Part shown: piece by piece, positions 25,734 through 36,538 of the stretch
Layout of the letters: the number at the start of each line of letters is the position of its first letter
Position numbering within the stretch: position 1 is the first letter of the stretch
NCBI RefSeq assembly: GCF_001591365.1
Contig: NZ_BCUT01000002.1
Span: 620,001 to 684,000, forward strand
Reading direction: 5' to 3'
Length of the DNA: 64,000 nucleotides
From: Variovorax paradoxus NBRC 15149
Lineage (GTDB): Bacteria > Pseudomonadota > Gammaproteobacteria > Burkholderiales > Burkholderiaceae_C
Translations under genes and position numbers: made by a program
Notes under the pieces: generated by a model
What the model saw: only the letters and a program-made list of their open reading frames with translations
The model's database searches: none
Told to the model about the DNA's origin: nothing

Positions 25734-25871
25734 GCATTACCGCTGCCAAAAGGACTCACGCGGAGCACCGATGGCAACTTAACTCTACGTTGACAACTTC
25801 ATCGACCCCGACATCATGATTCCCGCGGATCGAGGGACGCCCTCGGATGCCCATCGCGAAAGAAGGAATCC

Positions 25872-27380
25872 ATGCCCCACACCTTGCTGCGACGACTTGT
25901 GATGTCACTGGGCTGCCTGTCGGGATTTGCCGCTGCTTCTCTGGCGCAGGCCGCGCCGCTCGGCGATCCCGTCATGGTGAATACCGCCACCGCGGGCAAC
26001 CAGCGTCCGGTCTACTTCTCCGCAGGATCGAACGGCGAGAAACTTCTGATCTGGTCCGACGCCGCGGCAAATGCCACATACGCTCAAAGAATCAGGTCGT
26101 CAGGAACGCCTTATCTGACCAAACACCTGATCCAGGCGCCTCCGGCGTATGCGAATTTCTCGGTCGACCGCATCGGCAACTTCGTCTTCGGAAGCGACCC
26201 GGGAAGAGTCACGGCCTATGACAGAAGCGGCACTCTGCTCTCCAGTTTCCAAACCACTCCGGATTCATCGAGCACGGTCGCCAGCATGGACACGGATGGC
26301 AATATCACTGCTGCCTACTCGCGCTCCGCCTCGCAAGGGGCGCCTCGGACGATTGCGATCAGGCGATTCAATACCCGCGGAGTTGCCCTCGGTCCCGAAG
26401 TCATCGTTGCATCGGATGCCCCGGACAAGCTCTCCGGCCCCAGTTCGATTGCCACCGACGATGCAGGCAACATCGCTTTGTCATTTGCGACCAGGCCCGG
26501 TCCCACGGCAAACCAATCCAACATCATGATCCAGCGCTTCAGCCGCGCAGGTGTTGCGCTGACTCCGGCGCTTGTCGTCGGCGCCATCCGGTCGATCTAC
26601 AGTTCAGGCGGCCGCATCGCCATGGACCCCGGCGGAAGATCCGTCATCAGCTGGAGTGCTTCCCAGGATGACAACTACACCTGGAACATCTACGCCCGCC
26701 CCTATGACGCGAATGGCAACCCCGGCAGCGGAGTGGTGCGGGTCAACCAGCGCATCCACGAAGGCCAACCCGGGCCGAACCCGGGAGTTGCAGAGAACGG
26801 CGATTTTGTCGTTTCATGGATTGCATCGAGCGGCGTGGTCGGCGGCCCCCAAAGCTCCACGTTGGCGGCCAGACAATTTCGCAGCGACGGAACGCCGATT
26901 GCCGATGAATTCCGGGTCGACCCGCCACAACCGCAATTTGGAGCCAACCCGCTGCTGGCCATGGACCCGGTGGGAAATTTTGCAGTGGCATGGGTCAGCA
27001 CCTCTGCCGGGACCGGGTGGGACGTCATGGTGCGCTCCTTCAAGATGGACACCCGCCCGCCCCTTGTGCAGCTCCTGGACAACCAGGCCGTCCAAGGCCT
27101 GGCCGGCGGCACCGACAGCTGGAGCTATTACAGGATCACCGTCCCACCCGGCGTCGCGCAACTCAACGTCAACATGACCGGCCCCGTCGGCGGTGGTGAT
27201 GGCGACATGTACGTTCGCCTCGGCGCACTTCCGTCGTTGACGGCCTGGGACTATCGCCCCTACGTCAACGGCAGCAACGAAGCCATCGCGATCAGCAATC
27301 CCCTGCCTGGCGACTTCTACATCGCGATCCACGGACGCAGCGCGTACTCGTCGGTCGGCCTGACCGCCAGCTACGACTGA
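25872..27380 (+). CDS. Secreted protein with C-terminal PPC-like domain
   Basis: A 502-residue protein with a signal peptide ending near LAQAAP. Residues 30-400 contain repeated beta segments of the form DxxGNxxxxW (for example DDAGNIALSF, DPGGRSVISW, ENGDFVVSWI, DPVGNFAVAW), consistent with a beta-propeller-like fold. Residues about 410-500 resemble the bacterial pre-peptidase C-terminal domain (SYYRITVPPGVAQLNVNM, GDGDMYVRLG, GDFYIAIHG). No protease active site is visible. AAGAAGGA precedes ATG 25872. It stands alone. It is probably an extracellular or periplasmic binding or adhesion protein of unknown function. Confidence 0.7.
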   Translation: MPHTLLRRLVMSLGCLSGFAAASLAQAAPLGDPVMVNTATAGNQRPVYFSAGSNGEKLLIWSDAAANATYAQRIRSSGTPYLTKHLIQAPPAYANFSVDRIGNFVFGSDPGRVTAYDRSGTLLSSFQTTPDSSSTVASMDTDGNITAAYSRSASQGAPRTIAIRRFNTRGVALGPEVIVASDAPDKLSGPSSIATDDAGNIALSFATRPGPTANQSNIMIQRFSRAGVALTPALVVGAIRSIYSSGGRIAMDPGGRSVISWSASQDDNYTWNIYARPYDANGNPGSGVVRVNQRIHEGQPGPNPGVAENGDFVVSWIASSGVVGGPQSSTLAARQFRSDGTPIADEFRVDPPQPQFGANPLLAMDPVGNFAVAWVSTSAGTGWDVMVRSFKMDTRPPLVQLLDNQAVQGLAGGTDSWSYYRITVPPGVAQLNVNMTGPVGGGDGDMYVRLGALPSLTAWDYRPYVNGSNEAIAISNPLPGDFYIAIHGRSAYSSVGLTASYD

Positions 27381-27396
27381 GGCCCGCCTCCTGAAG

Positions 27397-27438
27397 AGCT
27401 TTCGCCGTGCACCCGGCTCGGCGTCGGCGGCGAAAGCT
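27397..27438. terminator. Long hairpin between convergent genes
   Basis: AGCTTTCGCCG (27397-27407) and CGGCGAAAGCT (27428-27438) form a perfect 11-base stem with a 20-base loop, between the secreted-protein stop and the convergent Bug gene. It lacks a T-run but is well placed to end transcription from both sides. Confidence 0.5.
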
Positions 27439-27483
27439 TCGGCCTGATGCGCCGCGAGAGGGGTGGGAACTCCAGGCAGATTC

Positions 27484-28467
27484 TCAGTCCGCGGTCGCGC
27501 CCGACTTCTTCACGAGCTCGGCCCAGCGCGGGATCTCGCGCGCCATGTGGTCGCGCAGTTCCTCGGGCGTGCTGCCGACGATCTCCATCGCCAGCTGGCC
27601 CGAGAGCTTGGCCTGCACGTCGGGCTGCTTCAGCGCCTTGACGATCTCGGCGTTCAGGCGCTGCACGATCGGCTTGGGCGTGCCCTTGGGCGCATACACG
27701 GCCTGCCACGACGACATCTCGAAGCCCGGCACGCCCGACTCGATCATGGTCGGCAGCTCGGGCACCAGCGCGATGCGCTTGCCGGTGGTCACGGCCAGCA
27801 GCTTGAGCCGGCCGCTCTTGACGAGCGGCAGCGCGGCCGTCACCTGGTCGAACATGAAGGGCACCAGGCCCGACGCGACATCGGTCATGGCCGGCGGCGT
27901 GCCCTTGTACGGCACGTGCGTGAGCTTCACGCCGATCATGTCGGCGAACATCTCGCCCGCCAGGTGCGTCGAGGTGCCGGCGCCGGACGATGCGAAGGTG
28001 CGCTTGGACTCGTCCTTCTTGAGCAGCGCGATGAGTTCGGCCACCGAGTTCACGCCGAGCTGGCTGTTGACGATCAGCACGTTGGGCAGCCGCCCGACCA
28101 GCGACACGGGCTCGAAGTCCTTCATCGGGTCGTAGGGCAGCTTCTTGTAGAGGCTGGCGTTGATGGCGTGCGTGCTGATGGTGCCGCCGAACAGCGTGTA
28201 GCCGTCGGGCGCCGCCTTGGCCACGTAGGCCGCGCCGATGCCGCCGGCCTGGCCCGGCTTGTTGTCCACCACCACCGACTGGTGAAGGCTCTCCTGCAGC
28301 TTGTTCGACAGGATGCGGCCCACGATGTCGGTGGAGCCGCCGGCCGTGAAGGGCACGACGTAGGTGATGGTCTTGGCGGCGGGCCATTCGGTCTGCGCGA
28401 GCGCTGCGACCGGGGCCAATGCGAGTGCGGCGAGCAAAAGGCCCGCGGCACGTTGGATGAAGGGCAT
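27484..28467 (-). CDS. Bug/TctC-family periplasmic solute-binding protein
   Basis: A 327-residue Bug protein with a signal peptide ending VAALAQ and the usual landmarks VVPFTAGGSTDIVGR, APDGYTLF and THVPYKGTPPAMTD. ATG 28467 is chosen since it begins the signal peptide. It ends the unit formed with the RraA-like aldolase and the second IlvD-type dehydratase. Its ligand is probably the carboxylic acid that those enzymes process. No TctAB membrane genes are nearby. Confidence 0.88.
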   Translation of the reverse strand: MPFIQRAAGLLLAALALAPVAALAQTEWPAAKTITYVVPFTAGGSTDIVGRILSNKLQESLHQSVVVDNKPGQAGGIGAAYVAKAAPDGYTLFGGTISTHAINASLYKKLPYDPMKDFEPVSLVGRLPNVLIVNSQLGVNSVAELIALLKKDESKRTFASSGAGTSTHLAGEMFADMIGVKLTHVPYKGTPPAMTDVASGLVPFMFDQVTAALPLVKSGRLKLLAVTTGKRIALVPELPTMIESGVPGFEMSSWQAVYAPKGTPKPIVQRLNAEIVKALKQPDVQAKLSGQLAMEIVGSTPEELRDHMAREIPRWAELVKKSGATAD

Positions 28468-28511
28468 GGTGTTGTCTCTGTTGTCGTTGGTCGTCGTCGG
28501 AAAAGCCGGCG

Positions 28512-29222
28512 TCAGCGCCCGCGGGCCTCGCGCCAGGCGGCGAACTCGGTGCGGCTTTGCTCGTCGGTCGGCGGATAGAGGCCGAGGATGGAGCGGCCCT
28601 CGAGCACCTTCTCCTGCACGAAGTCCTCGAAGACGGTCATCTCGGTGGCCTCGGCCGCGACCTCGTCGGGCATGGCCGCCGGAATCACGATGACGCCTTC
28701 GGCATCGCCCACCACCACGTCGCCGGGCCACACGGCCACGTCGCCGCAGCCGATCGGCACGTTGATGTCGATCGCCTGGTGCAAGGTCAGGTTGGTGGGC
28801 GCGCTCGGGCGCTGGTGGTAGGCCGGAAAGCCGAGCTTCGCGATGTCGGGGCTGTCGCGAAAGCCCCCGTCGGTGACCACGCCGGCCACGCCGCGCTTCA
28901 TGAGCCGGCTCACCAGGATGCCGCCGGCCGAGGCGGCGCGCGCGTCCTTGCGGCTGTCCATCAGCAGCACCGCGCCCACCGGGCACTGCTCCACGGCCTG
29001 GCGCTGCGGATGGTTGCGGTCGTTGAACACGGTGATCGGGTTCAGGTCCTCGCGCGCCGGCATGTAGCGCAGCGTGAAGGCCTCGCCGACCATGTTGGGA
29101 AGCGTCGGGTCGAGCGGATGCACGTCCTGGATGAACTGGTTGCGCAGTCCGCGCTTGAACAGCGCCGTGCACAGGGTGGCGGTGCTGACCTTCATCAGCT
29201 TCTCGCGGGTTTGGGGATTCAC
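28512..29222 (-). CDS. RraA-like aldolase/decarboxylase
   Basis: A 236-residue RraA-fold protein. The active-site signature VVTDGGFRDSPD keeps the Arg and Asp that bind substrate and metal in the HMG/CHA aldolase branch, unlike RraA proper, the RNase E inhibitor. GTG 29222 is the start, supported by GGAG five bases upstream; ATG 29195 is the alternative. It lies 20 bases after the dehydratase gene and before a Bug gene. It probably cleaves or decarboxylates the 2-keto acid made by the dehydratase, replacing the HpcH aldolase of the sister module at 16100-19712. Confidence 0.78.
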   Translation of the reverse strand: MNPQTREKLMKVSTATLCTALFKRGLRNQFIQDVHPLDPTLPNMVGEAFTLRYMPAREDLNPITVFNDRNHPQRQAVEQCPVGAVLLMDSRKDARAASAGGILVSRLMKRGVAGVVTDGGFRDSPDIAKLGFPAYHQRPSAPTNLTLHQAIDINVPIGCGDVAVWPGDVVVGDAEGVIVIPAAMPDEVAAEATEMTVFEDFVQEKVLEGRSILGLYPPTDEQSRTEFAAWREARGR

Positions 29223-29242
29223 GTGGGTCTCCGTTCAGGTCT

Positions 29243-30970
<1,728 letters not shown>

Positions 30971-31052
30971 CGGGGCGGAACCGGCATTCTTTGTGGGATC
31001 CACTACATTAAAACACTAATATATCACTCGGTCAAAGCGAAAATTCAAGCGA

Positions 31053-31748
31053 ATGACAGCCCTCCCCCGGATCCGACTCGACCGCACACGCCTTGCAGCG
31101 CCCCAGGTGCTCGAAAAGCTGCGCGGTGCCATCCTCTCCCTCGAACTCGTGCCCGGCGCCGTGCTGGTCCGCCAGGAGCTGGCCGACCGCTTCGGCGTGA
31201 GCCAGACGCCGGTGCGCGAGGCCCTGCTGCGCCTTGCCGAGGAAGGCCTGGTGGATGTGTTCCCACAGCACGCCACGCTGGTGAGCCGCATCGACGTCGA
31301 CGCCGCGAAGCAGGCGCACTTTTTGCGCCGCTCGATCGAGCTCGAGATCGTGCACCAGCTGGCCGAAGAGGCGCCGCCCGAGCTGGTGGCCCAGCTGCAG
31401 GCCCAGGTCGCGCTGCAGGCCACGCTGGCAGCGGCGCGGCAGTACGGCGACTTCGTCGGCGCCGACCGCAAGTTCCACCACCTGATGTATGAAGCTGCGG
31501 GCGTGCCGAGCCTGTGGGACATGGTGTCCCGCGTCTCGGGCCACGTGGACCGCCTGCGCCGCCTGCACCTGCCCACCGCCGGCAAGACCGAGGCGATCCT
31601 GCGCGACCACCGCGCCATCGTGCGCGCCATTGCAAAGCACGACGGCGCGGCGGCGCAGAAGGCGCTGCGCGAGCACCTCTCCGGCACGCTGAGCTCGCTG
31701 CCGGAGATCTGCGCGCGGCATCCGGATTTCATTGCGGGGAGGAGCTGA
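31053..31748 (+). CDS. GntR-family regulator (FCD subgroup)
   Basis: A 231-residue regulator with an N-terminal winged helix (residues about 15-80; VRQELADRFGVSQTPVREAL is the HTH core) and an all-helical FCD ligand domain containing ADRKFHHLMYEAAG and a DHRAIVRAI segment with likely metal ligands. It is transcribed divergently from the dehydratase module across an AT-rich gap of about 80 bases containing TAATATAT, where both promoters must lie. It is probably the ligand-responsive repressor of the dehydratase, aldolase and Bug genes. Confidence 0.86.
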   Translation: MTALPRIRLDRTRLAAPQVLEKLRGAILSLELVPGAVLVRQELADRFGVSQTPVREALLRLAEEGLVDVFPQHATLVSRIDVDAAKQAHFLRRSIELEIVHQLAEEAPPELVAQLQAQVALQATLAAARQYGDFVGADRKFHHLMYEAAGVPSLWDMVSRVSGHVDRLRRLHLPTAGKTEAILRDHRAIVRAIAKHDGAAAQKALREHLSGTLSSLPEICARHPDFIAGRS

Positions 31749-31798
31749 GACGTGCTTCGCGGTACCGTACGCATTTCCGAATGCGAAAAGGTATCGCG

Positions 31799-32365
31799 AT
31801 GACGAAGAAGAAGCTCCTCACCAAGGCGGATTTCCCTGTCTCGCAGGTGCGCAGGTTCCTGGAGCCGGGCCCGGTCGTGCTCCTGTCTTCCCGCTGGCGG
31901 GGGAAGAACAACATCATGACGCTGGGCTGGCACACGGTGATCGAGTTCACGCCCTCGCTGGTCGGCTGCGTGATCGCGCGCACGAACCACAGCTTCGAAA
32001 TGATCCGCCGCAGCGGCGAGTGCGTCATCAACCTCCCCACGCGGCCGCTCACCGACGAGGTCGTGCGCATCGGCAACAGCTCGGGCGCCGAGATCGACAA
32101 GTTCGCGGCCTTCGGCTTCACGGCAGTCGATGCCGAGCGCGTGGAGGCGCCGCTCATCGGCGAATGCCACGCGAGCTTCGAATGCCGCGTCCACGACCGC
32201 AGCCTGGTCGGCAAGTACGACTTCTTCATCCTCGAGGTGGTGAAGGCCCACGCCGCCGAGTCGCCCCGGCATCCGAAGACGATCCACTACACCGGCGACG
32301 GCGTTTTTCTCGAATCGGGAAAGGCGTTCAGCCGGCGATCCTTGTTCCGGAGCGCGCTGCTTTGA
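31799..32365 (+). CDS. Flavin reductase-like protein (FMN split-barrel)
   Basis: A 188-residue protein of the flavin reductase-like domain family (DIM6/NTAB type), with GPVVLLSSRWRGKNNIMTLGW near the N-terminus and CVIARTNHSFEMIRRSGECV forming the FMN-binding part. ATG 31799 is supported by AAAAGG seven bases upstream; ATG 31781 is possible. It is 50 bases after the GntR gene on the same strand and convergent with the quinone oxidoreductase. Likely an FMN-dependent reductase of unknown partner. Confidence 0.8.
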   Translation: MTKKKLLTKADFPVSQVRRFLEPGPVVLLSSRWRGKNNIMTLGWHTVIEFTPSLVGCVIARTNHSFEMIRRSGECVINLPTRPLTDEVVRIGNSSGAEIDKFAAFGFTAVDAERVEAPLIGECHASFECRVHDRSLVGKYDFFILEVVKAHAAESPRHPKTIHYTGDGVFLESGKAFSRRSLFRSALL

Positions 32366-32403
32366 ATCGCTGCGCCCGACGCCCGCGCCGGTTCTCGCGT
32401 TGC

Positions 32404-33426
32404 CTAGCCACGAGGCGAGCCGCCAGGCAGCAGCACGATCTTGCCGACCGCGCTTCCGCTGTCGAGCACCTCGTGCGCGCGGCGCGAATCCGCGAGCGCG
32501 AAGCAGGTGGCCGGGGGCGCATGCACGCGTCCCTCGGCCATGAGCGCGATCGCGGCCTCCATGAAGCCGCGCCGCTGCGCCGCGTCGGCGTCGATGGCAT
32601 GGATCGAGAACGTGCGCACGGCCAGGCTCCTGCCCAGCAGCCGCCGAAGCTCCTCGAACACGTCACCGGTCGGTGGGCCGTTGACGATGTTGTAGGAGAC
32701 TGCCATGCCGAACGGCGCAAGGGCGCGCAGGCAGGCGATGAAGAGATCGCCGCCCAGGTGGTCGAAGGCCAGGTCCACACCGCGCCCGCCGGTGAGTTGC
32801 ATGACCTTTTCTGTCAGGCCCTGCGGGTCGCTCTCGATCACCTCGTGCGCGCCGTTGGCCCGCGCGAAATCCCGCTTCTGCGGCGTAGACGCGGTGCCGA
32901 TCACGCGCAAGCCGCGGTCGCGTGCCACCTGCACCAGCGCCGTGGCCACGCCGCCGGCCGCGCCAGGAATCAGCACGGATTGCGCCGGCAGGTTGCCGTT
33001 GCTCGACAGCATGGCCAGCGCGAGCTGGAAGTTGCCGAGGCTCACGGCATCCTCGAAGCGGATCGCATCGGGCAGCACGAAGGGCGCGGCCTCGGGCACG
33101 CAGATGGCTTCGGCATAGCAGCCGCCGCGCTGCGCAAGCTCGCGCGCGCTCACGAACACGCGCTGGCCGACCTGCAGCGCAGTGACACCGGGGCCGACGG
33201 CATCGACGATGCCGGCCATCTCGTTGCCGGGAATCGCCGGCATCGGCGGCATCCATTTGTAGGTGCCGTTGCGGATCAGCACGTCGGGGCCGCCGGCGCC
33301 GATGGCCATGGCCTTGACCCGAACTTCGCCGGCCTGCGGCTGCGGCTGCGGCAGCTCCACCAGCTGCAGCACCTCGGGGCCGCCCGGTGCCTGCAGCTGG
33401 ATCGCCTTCATCGTGGGGCGCGACAT
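32404..33426 (-). CDS. Zinc-free MDR-superfamily quinone oxidoreductase
   Basis: A 340-residue medium-chain dehydrogenase/reductase of the NADPH:quinone reductase type. The GroES-like N-domain has GNEMAGIVDAVGPGV without the zinc-binding GHE motif, and the nucleotide loop reads GAAGGVATALVQVARD. ATG 33426 shares its first base with the last base of the upstream AmtS-family gene's stop codon, so the genes are coupled. It is the last gene of the unit with the AmtS-family, Bug, FAH and VOC genes. Likely reduces an enone or quinone intermediate. Confidence 0.82.
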   Translation of the reverse strand: MSRPTMKAIQLQAPGGPEVLQLVELPQPQPQAGEVRVKAMAIGAGGPDVLIRNGTYKWMPPMPAIPGNEMAGIVDAVGPGVTALQVGQRVFVSARELAQRGGCYAEAICVPEAAPFVLPDAIRFEDAVSLGNFQLALAMLSSNGNLPAQSVLIPGAAGGVATALVQVARDRGLRVIGTASTPQKRDFARANGAHEVIESDPQGLTEKVMQLTGGRGVDLAFDHLGGDLFIACLRALAPFGMAVSYNIVNGPPTGDVFEELRRLLGRSLAVRTFSIHAIDADAAQRRGFMEAAIALMAEGRVHAPPATCFALADSRRAHEVLDSGSAVGKIVLLPGGSPRG

Positions 33427-34004
33427 CAACGCTGCCCGTCGTGCACGGACACCTTGTCCTTGGTGAGCCCGCCCAGGCGCGCATGCACGCGGCCTCCCGT
33501 GCCCATCACCAGCGCGAACAGGATCTCGTTCGGCCGCGGCCCATCCTGGATGCCGATCTCCATCGAGTTGTAGTGGCTGCGCACGTACGCGGCGTGGATG
33601 TAGTGCAGCGGCACCATCAGCCGGTAGCCGGTGGCGGCCACCGCCTTGGCCGACGGCACGATCGCCTTCGGCTCGCCGAGCACCTCGCGCATGGCCCAGC
33701 CGCCGGCTTCGTGCCAGACGGCGCCGTGCTCCATCTCGCCGTTCACGCCAACGATCGCGGCCTTGCTGTAGACCTCGACCTTGTCGCGCCCGAGCGTCTC
33801 GACCAGTTCGGTGGCCAGCAGCGTGCCGAGCGCGCGCAGCTCGGCCATGAAGGGCAGCAGGTCCGGCTCGTAGCGGCCTGCGTAGGGGTTGTGGATGACC
33901 GCGCAGGCGGCCGCCAGCCTGAGCGGCGTGGCGGCCGGTGGACCGCCCTCGTGGTAGATGGTCTCGATGCAAAGACTGCGCTTGCGGATGTCGATCAGGG
34001 ACAT
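33426..34004 (-). CDS. Amino acid synthesis (AmtS/DUF1185) family protein
   Basis: A 192-residue protein matching the AmtS family by its conserved segments: CAVIHNPYAGRY, VEVYSKAAIVGVNGEMEHG, AIVPSAKAVA, PLHYIHAAYVRSHYNSMEIG and a C-terminal GGRVHARLGG. The family is widespread in catabolic clusters but its reaction is not established. ATG 34004 is preferred over the longer frame from 34037. It lies ten bases after the Bug gene and overlaps the quinone oxidoreductase gene by one base. Its role in this cluster is unknown. Confidence 0.75.
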   Translation of the reverse strand: MSLIDIRKRSLCIETIYHEGGPPAATPLRLAAACAVIHNPYAGRYEPDLLPFMAELRALGTLLATELVETLGRDKVEVYSKAAIVGVNGEMEHGAVWHEAGGWAMREVLGEPKAIVPSAKAVAATGYRLMVPLHYIHAAYVRSHYNSMEIGIQDGPRPNEILFALVMGTGGRVHARLGGLTKDKVSVHDGQR

Positions 34005-34014
34005 GGAGGGGTCC

Positions 34015-34986
34015 TTATTGCCTGGGTATGTGAGCATCGTTCACCACGGCGGTCCACCGCTTGAGCTCGGCGGCCACCATGGTGGTCATTTCTTCGGGCG
34101 TGCTGCCGCGCGCTTCGCCGCCCATTTCTTCGAGCCGCGCACGCACGGCCGGCGCCTGCAGGGCCTTGAGCGCTTCGGCGCGCAGGCGGTCGACGACCGG
34201 GCGCGGCGTGCCCGCGGGCGCCATGAAGCCGGCCCAGGAGCGCACGTCGTAGCCGGGCACGCCCTGCTCGGCCACGGTCGGCAGCTCGGGCATCTGGCTC
34301 CAGCGCTGTGCGCCGGTGGTGGCCAGCGCGCGGAGCTTGCCGGCCTTGATATTGGCCAGCACGGCCGTGGGCGGCGCGATGATCATCGGCACCTCGCCGC
34401 CGAGCAGCGCCGCCACCGAGGCCGCATCGCCGCGGTAGGGAATGTGCAGCATCTCGACATTGGCGCTCTTCACCAGCAGCTCGCCCGCAAGATGATGCGT
34501 GGAGCCGATACCGGCCGAGCCGTACGACACGCCCCGCGCATCGGCACGCGCCGCGGCGAGCATCTCGGCCAGCCCGCGGTAGGGCGAGTCGGCCCGCACC
34601 ACCAGCAGGAACGGAAAGTAGGTGATCGTCGAGACCATCTGGAAGTCCGTCACTGTCTGGTAGCTGAGCTTGTTGTAGAGCGCGCCGGCCACCGCGTGGC
34701 CGCCCGTGGCCAGCAGCAGCGTGTAGCCGTCGGGCTTGGCGCGCGCCACCGTGCCCGAGGCAATGGTGCCGCCCGCGCCGGTCTGGGCCTCGACCACGAA
34801 GGGCTGGCCGAGCCCCTTGGCCATCTCGGTGCTGACCACGCGCGCGATGGTGTCGGCGTTGCCGCCGGCCGCAAAGCCCTGATAGATCTTGATCGGCTTG
34901 TCCGGAAAGCCCTGGGCCAGGCTGTGTAGGGGTGCCGCGCAGGCCAGGGCCAGGCCTGCGGCGACGAGCGATCGTCTGTGCCACAT
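34015..34986 (-). CDS. Bug/TctC-family periplasmic solute-binding protein
   Basis: A 323-residue Bug protein with a signal peptide ending HSLAQ. Landmarks are FPDKPIKIYQGFAAGGNADT, KPDGYTLLL and HIPYRGDAASVA. The first lobe has QGFAAGG where most paralogues in the window have PFTAGG or PFPPGG, so its ligand contacts differ. It sits between the FAH-family gene and the AmtS-family gene in one unit. Confidence 0.88.
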   Translation of the reverse strand: MWHRRSLVAAGLALACAAPLHSLAQGFPDKPIKIYQGFAAGGNADTIARVVSTEMAKGLGQPFVVEAQTGAGGTIASGTVARAKPDGYTLLLATGGHAVAGALYNKLSYQTVTDFQMVSTITYFPFLLVVRADSPYRGLAEMLAAARADARGVSYGSAGIGSTHHLAGELLVKSANVEMLHIPYRGDAASVAALLGGEVPMIIAPPTAVLANIKAGKLRALATTGAQRWSQMPELPTVAEQGVPGYDVRSWAGFMAPAGTPRPVVDRLRAEALKALQAPAVRARLEEMGGEARGSTPEEMTTMVAAELKRWTAVVNDAHIPRQ

Positions 34987-35053
34987 GGTTTTGTCTCCGA
35001 TGTTGTGGAAGGAAGGCCGCGGCTTGTGCCGCCGCGGTCCGGGTCCGGGGGCC

Positions 35054-35917
35054 TCAGTCCTGCTGGACGATGGGATTGCGCAGCACGCCGATGCCTTCGA
35101 TCTCGACCTCGCACACGTCGCCCGGCTTCATGAAGCGCGGCGGCTTCTTGCTCCAGCCCACGCCGGCCGGCGTGCCGGTGGCAATGACGTCGCCGGGCGC
35201 GAGCGTGAAGATGGTCGACGAGTAGCTGATGAGCTTCGGAATGCTGAAGATCATGTGGCCCGTGTGGCTGCTCTGCACCACTTCGCCGTTGAGCCGGGTC
35301 TCGAGCTTGAGTTCGCGGCCGGGCGCGATCTCGTCGGCCGTCACCATCCAGGGGCCGAAGCCGCCGGTCGACTCGAAGTTCTTGCCCGAGGCGATCTGCT
35401 TGGCATGGAACTGCCACTCGCGCACGCTGCCGTCGTTGTAGCAGGAATAGCCTGCCACATGATCGAAGGCGTCGGCCTCGGCGATGTTGCGCCCGCCCTT
35501 GCCGATGATGACGGCGAGCTCGCCTTCCCAGTCGAGCGATTCCGACACGTGCGGCCGCACGATCGGCTGGTTGTGCGCGCATTGCGAACGCCACACGCGC
35601 AGGAAGATCGGCGGCTGCTCGGAGAGCTCGCGATGCATGCCGGCGGCCAGCACCTCCTGGTGGTGGTCCATGTAGTTGCGCACCGCGCACACGATCTTCT
35701 CGGACCTGGGGATCGGCGGAAGAAAGGTGATGTCCGCGAGCTTGGCCGCCACAGGCAGCCCTTCGACGTGCTGGGCCGCCTGCAGGTACTCGCCCGAGGC
35801 GATGTAGTCGACAAGGCCCGCGTGCTGCGGACGCGCCTTGCCGAGATCGACCACGCCGTCGCCGACGACGGCGCCCCAGGTTTCGCGGCCTTGATGGACA
35901 AATGACAAAAGCTTCAT
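35054..35917 (-). CDS. Fumarylacetoacetate hydrolase (FAH) family enzyme
   Basis: A 287-residue FAH-fold protein. Metal ligands are visible in DWEGELAVIIGKGG (two Glu) and the following Asp region, with the PWMVTADEI and TGTPAGVGW segments of the catalytic pocket. The family hydrolyses, isomerises or decarboxylates beta-diketo and oxo-enoic acids from ring cleavage. It lies 67 bases upstream of the Bug gene and just after the VOC-family gene, so ring cleavage by the VOC protein followed by hydrolysis by this enzyme is a reasonable guess. Confidence 0.85.
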   Translation of the reverse strand: MKLLSFVHQGRETWGAVVGDGVVDLGKARPQHAGLVDYIASGEYLQAAQHVEGLPVAAKLADITFLPPIPRSEKIVCAVRNYMDHHQEVLAAGMHRELSEQPPIFLRVWRSQCAHNQPIVRPHVSESLDWEGELAVIIGKGGRNIAEADAFDHVAGYSCYNDGSVREWQFHAKQIASGKNFESTGGFGPWMVTADEIAPGRELKLETRLNGEVVQSSHTGHMIFSIPKLISYSSTIFTLAPGDVIATGTPAGVGWSKKPPRFMKPGDVCEVEIEGIGVLRNPIVQQD

Positions 35918-35953
35918 GGGAACTCCGGTTGAAATGTGCGGTTGGATGAAGAG

Positions 35954-36505
35954 TCAGGGCGCGGCCGGCGAACGCGACTCGAACTGCGCCTGCCACTGCG
36001 CGAGCGGCATGAAGCTCGGGTCCCTGCGGCAGGCCTCCTCGGTCTCGCGCATGAGCGTTTCGTCGTCCTTGGTGAGGTCGAGCGGATCGCCATGCGGCTG
36101 CGCGATGTAGAACGGTGTGTCGACGTAGATCTCCACCGTGTTGCCTTCCGGATCGAGCATGTAGACCGAGAGCGCGTTGCCGTGGTTCAGGCCGCGGATG
36201 TTGGTGGCGCCCCGGGCCTCGGCGCGCGCGGAGATGTCGCGCAGGTGCTGGATGCTCGGCACCAAGAACGAGATCTGCATCACGGTGCTGAACGTCGCCT
36301 CCGCCGGCCGGCCCGAGGCGAGCACCAGCTGGTGGTGCTGGTCGGGGCTCGCGCTCGTGAACACCAGCTGGTTCCTGAAGGTGCGGCCCTCGCCGCGGTC
36401 GGTGACCGTGAGGTCGAAGGTCTCGGTATAGAAGGCCACCATCCGCTCCAGGTCGGTGACGAAGATGCCGAAATGCGAAGGCGTGGGTCGTGCGACCTTG
36501 AGCAT
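35954..36505 (-). CDS. VOC-family protein (extradiol dioxygenase/glyoxalase type)
   Basis: A 183-residue single VOC module pair. Candidate metal ligands are His11 (SHFGIFV), His57 or His58 (DQHHQLVL) and Glu125 (GNTVEIYVD), matching the two-His-one-carboxylate site of type I extradiol dioxygenases and glyoxalases. DPEGNTVEIYVD is close to catechol-2,3-dioxygenase-like proteins. A 55-residue C-terminal helical extension follows. It is first of the minus-strand unit after the GntR gene. Dioxygenase activity is plausible but not certain. Confidence 0.75.
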   Translation of the reverse strand: MLKVARPTPSHFGIFVTDLERMVAFYTETFDLTVTDRGEGRTFRNQLVFTSASPDQHHQLVLASGRPAEATFSTVMQISFLVPSIQHLRDISARAEARGATNIRGLNHGNALSVYMLDPEGNTVEIYVDTPFYIAQPHGDPLDLTKDDETLMRETEEACRRDPSFMPLAQWQAQFESRSPAAP

Positions 36506-36538
36506 GCTGTCTGTCTCCGGTGGCGGGCTCTGGCGTCC

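Noticed and set aside
28512..29222. RraA, regulator of RNase E
   Set aside because: The product keeps the aldolase active-site Arg and Asp and sits in a catabolic unit, so the name RraA would mislead.
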